From contig OX485803.1 of the NCBI GenBank assembly GCA_950295325.1, positions 17,668,001 to 17,732,000 of the forward strand: a stretch of DNA of 64,000 bases. Direction: 5' to 3'. The translations under genes were made by a program, and so were the position numbers. Within the stretch, counting starts at the first letter, position 1; each line of letters starts with the position of its first letter. Below are positions 57,259 to 64,000 of this stretch, in pieces. The stretch is from Polytrichum commune. Lineage: Eukaryota > Streptophyta > Polytrichopsida > Polytrichales > Polytrichaceae. A model generated the notes under the pieces. It had not been told where the DNA came from. It made no database searches and saw nothing but the letters and a program-made list of their open reading frames with translations.

Positions 57259-58124
57259 TCAACCAATTCTTCTTCTTCTTTTTGGCTTCATAAGGCTATA
57301 TTGCACCAAAATAATAAGGTGGGTTTTTCCCTTCCCTCTAGAACAAAAAATTTCAAAAAAGGGTGGAAAATTTCAACAAAGCAATGAGGTTTGGTGGGTT
57401 AGTGCCAACTCTGCATCAAATAGAACGTACACAACTTGTGTTTTCAACAACAAACCAACCATGATAATTCTTCCCTTGTGATCCCACGTTGGTTTTTTTT
57501 ATAATAAAAAAATACATCCTTTCATTAGATATAAATTTGGATAAAACAAAGAAATATTTATATGGCACTCTTCAACACGCATTGTGCAACTAACATGCAT
57601 ATACGATACTTATTAAAAAAAACTAGAAATAAAAATTGCTCTAGTGTAGATGTACTTTTTGTGGCCACTTCGAAAGGGAGATACTAGCCATCAAGGTGAA
57701 AAGAGTCTAGTTTGAACTTACACAATACTAATGCAACCTTAGTCCACCGTTAGATGGACATTATGCTTTATGCAAACAACATCCCACAAATTTGGGCTCA
57801 TGAGTTAGTGCTACATTGCTTATGGTATTTAAGGTTGAGGCATCTACAACATGTGTGACTATGGCCTCGTGAATGGGTATTTTGTGCTCGTGGGCAGGGG
57901 GATTTGCAAATTTTCTTATTTTTCATAAAATAAGAGAGTTTGCAGTTGTTTAGGAGGAGTGATAACGGGGGACATTTTTGGTGCAAAGAGGAACATATTA
58001 TAACCTAGAAGAATGATATTTTTTATTTTTTTATTTTCTCACAAAAAAGGAAATTGATACGAAATTTGAAGCATTATAGTTTACCCGAACACATAGTCAA
58101 CCTATATGTTAATCCATAAGCACT
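57257..58124. other. Intergenic, no recognised feature
   Basis: AT-rich; nothing supportable. Confidence 0.45.
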
Positions 58125-58310
58125 CATCAGAATGCAAATTCTTGGCTACGACAATTGTCAAAACTCTTATAAGGGTAATCAATCACAAGCCATCACTACA
58201 TAAATCTCAACTCCATCCGCTTAAAAAAATATAGATTTCATATGTGTTGGCATAACATGTACCCTAGTAAGCAATTGAATGGACATGGTCAACTTTAAAT
58301 GCCTCGACCT
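58125..58310 (-). repeat. Family N dispersed repeat, copy 2
   Basis: Reverse-complement partner of 14746-14930 (TTCTTGGCTACGACAATTGT, TCACAAGCCATCACTACATA, TGTTGGCATAACATGTACCC). Confidence 0.65.
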
Positions 58311-59424
58311 TAGTGCTAGTATCGCAATAGTGTCACTTATCCTACATTGATAGGTTATGGTATCAAGATGTTGAATCATAATTAAAATAATGCCAGATTT
58401 AAAGATACTCACGTTACCACTGTATTTAAGTGTAGGTAATCTATGATCGTATTAGTGTTCTTTCATTGTGAAATTGTTAGAGAATATTGTAATGATATAA
58501 ACAACCTAAACTCAAACACACACGACATATATCTAATCATTGTTATCAAGTATGAATTCACTTCACTTTCTTTGTTTCAATTAAGTTGTGCTAAGACGGA
58601 GTTAATACCAATGACTACATAATTGATTTTTTTTCAATTTGTACACCAATGACCACCTAAAAATTTGTTTCATTGCCGTAGGTTAATAGTGGGTTGAGCA
58701 AAAAAACAAATCAAGGTAATCAAGGCTAATTTTTTGGGGCAAATCATTGAGTCATATGACCTAAATGAAAGGAAAAAATAATCATAAAATATCAAAATAT
58801 TAGAAATTTGGTGCCATATCTCTCAACTTGGACATTCAGAACTTCAATATCACTTGCCACACTCAATAATCTCTCATCATTGTCAGTGAGATGGAACATA
58901 TGATTGATTTGCCTCTACCTTTTAGCCATACTTTACAAATTATCAAACAATCTCTACCAAACATGAGCACAAAACAATAAAACACACTTTTCACAACCCT
59001 AATTAGCACACTAAGACATCTTAACCTAAGCCCTAAAGGTTAGTGATGCATACTTAGCCACCACAAATGAATGAATAATAAGTTATAATACATGAATTTG
59101 TATGCATGATACGTTACATACATACATACATACAAACATACATTTTCATGAAAGTTTTTATGGATCGACCTAGCCCTTTTATCGAAATTGATCAATTTGT
59201 TGGGTGTTCTCTGTCCATCTTGCTATCAACCTATTATACTTGTTGAGGGTTTGTTCAATTATATGTGCTCCCTATGCACACCTCCTTTTAAGGGCGGAAT
59301 TCAATACTTGGAAGATAAACCATTCACCCAATATTTTCATCTGGCTACCCATTCACCCAAACCCTAGCCAAATTTTGATGTGTGTGTTGGGGATGGATAG
59401 GAAAATATGCATTTTCACCGGACA
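58311..59424. other. Intergenic with (CATA)n
   Basis: (CATA)n at about 59115-59132. No gene was supported. Confidence 0.45.
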
Positions 59425-59427
59425 TAA

Positions 59428-59934
59428 GGACCACTTCACACACGAGACTGAGAGCCTGTGACCATTACACTTCAAGCACTCTCATTGGTGGAAAAGGCGG
59501 AGCCGGTCCAAGTTCACTTCACACTTCGCTTGAGGGACCAACGGAGCATGTGAATGCAAAATGGCTAGATGTAAAGTCCACATGGATTCCTACATGGCAT
59601 CGAATGGACCATGTTTCATGGTCACTTGGACTATTTTAAAACCCACCTCTTGGAAGTAGGCCCAACACCGAAACCGGGAGACCATGGCACTCTAAACGCT
59701 TACGACCGTTGGTTTATTCTATTTTATCATGCACGAGGACCCGCGTGAATAGAAATTCATTAAAATAGCATTTAGTCGAGGGCCCGGTCACATATGACTT
59801 TGCACTATAGTTGAGGGTCTGTGACCACACCACTACACGATGTTGGAGGTGTGTTGGGACGACCTTTGGACAATTTCTTTTGGGCTCTCACAATTTCATG
59901 GTCACGGCTCTTGGGCTCGTGTGTGAAGTGGCCC
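59428..59934 (-). mobile_element. PIF/Harbinger MITE family A, copy 3 (507 bp)
   Basis: Reverse orientation relative to copy 2. Ends GGACCACTTCACACACGAGA and (inverted right end) GGGCCACTTCACACACGAGC. Flanked by TAA at 59425-59427 and 59935-59937. Length differs from copy 2 by one base, so these two are probably the younger subfamily. Confidence 0.9.
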
Positions 59935-60188
59935 TAAGTTCGCCTCCATACGTCACCTCCATAAGTAGTTTCCCACAAGCCATCATGCACGACAATTTTT
60001 ATTGCGGCTCTCGAATTCCAACCAACAAGGACAACAAAACCCATTGTAACGGTCATGGCACGGACATCTTGCTTGCTTGTTCGTACAAAGATGAAGTACC
60101 GACTCCCGAGGGTCTCGGACACACACACACACTCACACAACTTCACACAACTTCACACTCCAACCCATTAGTTACCCTCACCTATTAA

Positions 60189-60611
60189 GGTAGAAATACC
60201 GTAACCTGTTAACCACCCTCTAGTCGTGTACTAGACAGCCGTCATAATGGTGAAGTGCCATTTCTAAAACGGATCGTGGCTCGGCGGCAACTTCAATGCT
60301 TGTACACTTAGTGTAGCCAATGGGAGTCCAGTGTTAACGTACTCGTGAGGTAATTGATTTAGACGATGTTCTGTATGGAAATGCGGATTACCGTGTTCGG
60401 TGGAGGGAGAATCTAGTGAACGAGTAGGGGGTTGGACAACTTTCCACTTTGAAAAATTGTAACATTTTTTGTATAGGGCAGCAAAATATGAAACAACTTG
60501 CATTCATTCTTCATGAATTGTTCTCGTCTATCTTGGAGAATTATCTCATGATTGTCATACCAGATCTTCGATGCGAATCACCTTGTTTTCACGGGTTATG
60601 ATATTTCTACC
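60189..60611. mobile_element. TTAA-flanked MITE (423 bp)
   Basis: Inverted ends GGTAGAAATACCGTAACCTG and (right, inverted) GGTAGAAATATCATAACCCG, bounded on both sides by TTAA (60185-60188, 60612-60615). TTAA targets occur in piggyBac- and Kolobok-type families. TTAA is itself palindromic, so it could instead be part of the TIR. Confidence 0.6.
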
Positions 60612-60695
60612 TTAATACCTCGGTGAATTTGATTATTACAAATTCCCACCAAATGACCGAAAGGAAGAACACACTCCTCAAGGTGCGCTTCTTTC

Positions 60696-61118
60696 TTACA
60701 CACAACCACCATTTGGTGGTTGTATTTTACTTTCCTTTCCCTAGCTTTCCTTTTGAGGGACGAGGAGGGAAAATTTGTGTCAATGGTACCCACGTCCACA
60801 ATCACTCTTACTTGCCCAACTACAAACGACATAAGATGTAGTTGGGAGTGGTTGCAAAGTTGGTTGTTGGGTGACACCGTAATGGAACTTCAAGGCCAAA
60901 GAGCGGGAGGAGGATTTGGAGGAGGCAATTAATCTTAGATGAAAACAATCCACTTGAATCCATGAATGTGGGTTTGTCTTCATCCCGCATATTGCACCAA
61001 TGGATGAACTTACTCTTCAACTACCAAGAGTGGTTGTGTGTGGAACATGGGAAAAAACGTAGTTGTGGTTGAAGGTGGGCCCAAAATTTGACTCAACCAT
61101 CATAGTGGTTGTGTGTAA
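60696..61118. mobile_element. Possible MITE with TTACACACAACCAC ends
   Basis: TTACACACAACCACCAT at the left and, inverted, TTACACACAACCACTAT at the right, about 420 bp apart. Additional GGTGGTTGT / GTGGTTGAAGG repeats lie inside. No clear target duplication. Confidence 0.4.
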
Positions 61119-61849
61119 ACACATTGTTGACGGTTGTTTGAGGCGAATACATTGGATTATGTTAGTAGCGTGGGTTAACATTTGGAGGTACGCATTGCTG
61201 TAAGTTTTTACTAAGAGCGTTATATGAAATGACATAGAGAAATTGTACAAACATAAAAGCATATTTTGGTATTCTCAATATATAATTATAATAATGTGTA
61301 ACTCCAGAATGATAACTCACCCTAAAACGACACATCCGTGGAGCTATGACATGAGTGGATTTGCATGACATTACTCAATTACTATCAACTGTTTCATTCT
61401 AATAATATCAATGACAAAGTGCTTCACCTGAGTGTATCATGCTAAATAGGGTATGTTGAGAGAATAAATAAAGTACAACTCCAAATAGAATTTGGCTTAT
61501 TCCTGGCCCCATCCGATGTACAAACATAGTCAAATAATGTACATGCAATGGTGCGGCCTTGATGACCTCCTTTGTTTGGTCAAGGGATCAAATATCTTAC
61601 AAGGCGAAAACACAAGCAACATGGCAAACAAGAGACATTAGAAAGGGGGGGGGAGAAAAAGAAAACTATCCAATGTTATTGATCTTATAACCAGAGTTGT
61701 TCTCTTTGCACGTGAATTTTCAATTTGTGCCAAAATTTTAATAATAATAATAATCTTATAACCGGAGAGAAATAGTAGGATTGGAAGATGGAAGTGTACC
61801 CACTAGATACATGCCGCCAACAAAGCTACCACTATAGCAAAAGAAGACC
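61119..61849. other. Intergenic, no recognised feature
   Basis: G run near 61646-61653 and (AAT)n near 61740-61753. No gene was seen. Confidence 0.4.
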
Positions 61850-62245
61850 TCGTGTATCCCATGTTATAACCACTGTTGATATGGTATATAGGTGAATGCA
61901 TGGTGTAAATAATGAACACCAGTAATGATTTCAAAGAACCCGCTTGTGGGTATCAGAATTGTAATACAAGTGAAATATTGATATATGGTGGGTATCTCAA
62001 GGTGTGAGAATCTTTGTGTACCCAAGTTATCATCATTTGGGCTAGTATCATTCTAAACTACATTAAGAAAAACAGGGTAGTTTTGCCTAGGTATGAAGGT
62101 TCTTGCATGGTATATAAGACCCAAATGGTATTGAAACAAAAAATACCCTCAAATGCCCATACCCTATTGGTTTCAAAAATTGTGACGTCCTCGTTACAAA
62201 TACTCAAATGGTATCAAAAGAAGACAATACCAAACCCAACACTGG
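61850..62245 (+). repeat. Family F dispersed repeat, copy 2
   Basis: Colinear with 41085-41510. Confidence 0.75.
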
Positions 62246-62370
62246 TTATCATGGCCTACATCTTTGGTTTGCTTGTTTATGAGGGTAGCATTGACAATTT
62301 GCTCGTACGGGAATACCATAGCTACACTAATTAGTCCTATTAGTGTGGATGGGAAATTGGTGTGGCAATG

Positions 62371-62663
62371 ATTAGTGTGGGCCACACTAATCTTCTAGTA
62401 AAGGGGAATTAATGTGGATCAAAGAACATGGGTCTTCCCCTAAGTCTTCATGAAAAATTCCAACCAACATATTAGATATTAGTCGTCGACAAACATAGTA
62501 CAAAATTAGATAACCACTGACATTAGTTCTTGAAGAAAACATCTATTATTGTGGCCCACTCTAAATTTATACTATGAATTGAGGGTGGATTGAAAATTAA
62601 TGTGGTCCACAGTAATTCTCGTTGTGCGAATGGGATCTAGAAAATTACTATGGCCCACAACAA
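62371..62663. repeat. Cluster of four 19-21 bp TTA-TGTGG-CCACA-TAA palindromes
   Basis: ATTAGTGTGGGCCACACTAAT (62371-62391, 10-bp perfect arms), TTATTGTGGCCCACTCTAA (62547-62565), TTAATGTGGTCCACAGTAA (62597-62615) and TTACTATGGCCCACAACAA (62645-62663), plus a half-site near 62330. A fifth, perfect copy is at 16153-16171. Confidence 0.65.
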
Positions 62664-64000
62664 TATGACTCTTTAGTGTGCCTTTCAACAAGTTTGGCAT
62701 GAGTTATGCCTTAAAGGATTCATATGACAACACACATTGTTCAATTCTGATCATTTGGAGGGTTATAAGGTTACATCAATTTAGAGATGTTGATTTAAAG
62801 ATCACAAACATGTGAAGCTTTTCAAAGCTCAAAAATCAACAACATGAATCCTAAGAATCAACATTACATAGCTTTGAGTGATCATTGATGTAGTAGTGTA
62901 CATCACATGTAGGCTTATGAAGTGGTAGGATGTTCAAAATAAGAATTTGATTATTTATGGAGATTTAAGGAAAGAAATGCTAGTCCAAGTGATGAATGAA
63001 TGGCACCACCAATCAATTCTCAACATACTATGAGTTTATACCGAATGATAGTAACTGCAAATACATATATTAAGTTTCATCCAATTGTGATGTAATTTGT
63101 AGTTGTTTTAAAAACACAGATGTTTAAGAAAATAATAAAAAATATTATAAGACATTGTAATGTCCAAGCCATAGTTCATTTGCCTGATTTTTAAATGTAA
63201 AATTGTACAAATTTAAGGAAAACTACAAGTGGCAACTTTTGGTCTTTTTTTCTTTTTTTTTCTTTTCTCTCACAAGTAGTTACATGCATATGAAATTTAG
63301 TGTCACACAACTATCACATGAATGCTATGTCATCTTATGATTTTCTTATCCAGTCTTGTTATTGTTCTTATGTGGACCAAAACATGCTTTGTGAGACTTC
63401 ATAATTCAATCTAGAAAACGCAAGTTTTGCTTTTATTGTTCACCTTGTATAGGGAGAATTTGAATTCACCTTGCTATGAGAATCGTCCTTGACGATTAGA
63501 TTATTTTTCTTTTGGTTTTAGGGAAATTGTTTGGGAGTTGATTTGCACATGAACATTGTGGAGGATTAAATTACATCTGTCTATGTCCATGCTATTGGAA
63601 CATAACATTACATCAAACGATTCAAGATAAACATCATAACACTTAATTTTGGTTTAAGTGGTTAACAACATGAGTTTGCATAACATGCTTGACCCGATTG
63701 GAAAAATTTAAGTGTCATGACAAGAACCTCATTATTGTCTCCATGAAGTAATCTTTTTGAAATAGTGAAATATTAAATATGTGGAGGAAGATTGTGTTCA
63801 AAACTATGAAGTGCCCCAATCTATGAACTCTTCACACATTTAGAGGTGAGTCCTTTAACAAAATAATAACAACAACAATAATATTAATAAAAAAAAATGT
63901 TAGTTTGAATCTTGAAGATAGTTGCATGGAAAAGTGCCACTTTAATGAAAAGAGAGAAGATTTTGGTCTCCCACATTCTTTTGGCAACATGTTGTTGATG
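62664..64000. other. Intergenic, no recognised feature
   Basis: AT-rich up to the end of the window with a T-rich tract at about 63241-63270. No coding or repeat feature was supported. Confidence 0.45.

Noticed and set aside
57078-57481. ORFs with long Arg-Glu or Leu-Ser runs
   Set aside because: Direct translation of the (GA)n microsatellite.

Overview
This is a eukaryotic nuclear window, most likely from a land plant. It is AT-rich and gene-poor. It has interstitial tracts of the plant-type telomere heptamer CCCTAAA at 15697-15723 and 19793-19817, GT-AG introns, a tRNA-promoter SINE, and a dense mix of PIF/Harbinger-, Mutator-, hAT- and CACTA-like DNA elements. Nothing bacterial, organellar or viral was seen. 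The species cannot be named from sequence alone.

Two intervals look like genes. A single-exon minus-strand gene (42375-43310) encodes a 311-residue basic/coiled-coil protein of unknown function. It lies in a more GC/CpG-rich island (about 42.3-45.7 kb) and has a poly(A)-signal candidate at 42067-42072. The other is the MYB/SANT-like ORF1 of a 2.25-kb PIF/Harbinger element (27808-30056). It can be assembled as two exons of 321 codons around an intron holding a reverse-oriented SINE-like sequence. Weaker candidates are a zinc-knuckle-like ORF (34058-34372), a cysteine-rich exon-like ORF (41517-41745, minus), a CxxC-bearing ORF (49553-50122, minus), and several frameshifted remnants.

Layout: 0-9.6 kb holds dispersed repeats, a Harbinger-type MITE (277-819) and a small foldback MITE (7283-7383). 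9.62-13.26 kb is a large inverted repeat with mirrored remnants of one coding exon. 16.23-17.54 kb is a near-complete foldback element with a 9-bp duplication. 19.08-21.24 kb holds three TIR elements of different classes. 21.4-27.8 kb is dispersed repeats and diverged tandem arrays. 27.8-30.06 kb is the Harbinger element. 30-37.6 kb is nested MITEs and repeats. 37.6-45.7 kb is the most gene-like sequence. 46.27-47.35 kb is a tandem array whose units contain hairpins. 48-64 kb is again repeats and MITEs (51.9, 52.6, 54.0, 55.8, 59.4, 60.2 and 60.7 kb).

The main unifying pattern is that four different element families (27808, 36373, 277, and the 19081/51860/59428 family) share one 14-bp terminal code, GGGCC-R-S-TTYACAC. 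Most copies with readable flanks are bordered by a TTA or TAA duplication. This suggests one PIF/Harbinger transposase lineage mobilised all of them. All family names given here (E, F, G and so on) are local labels.
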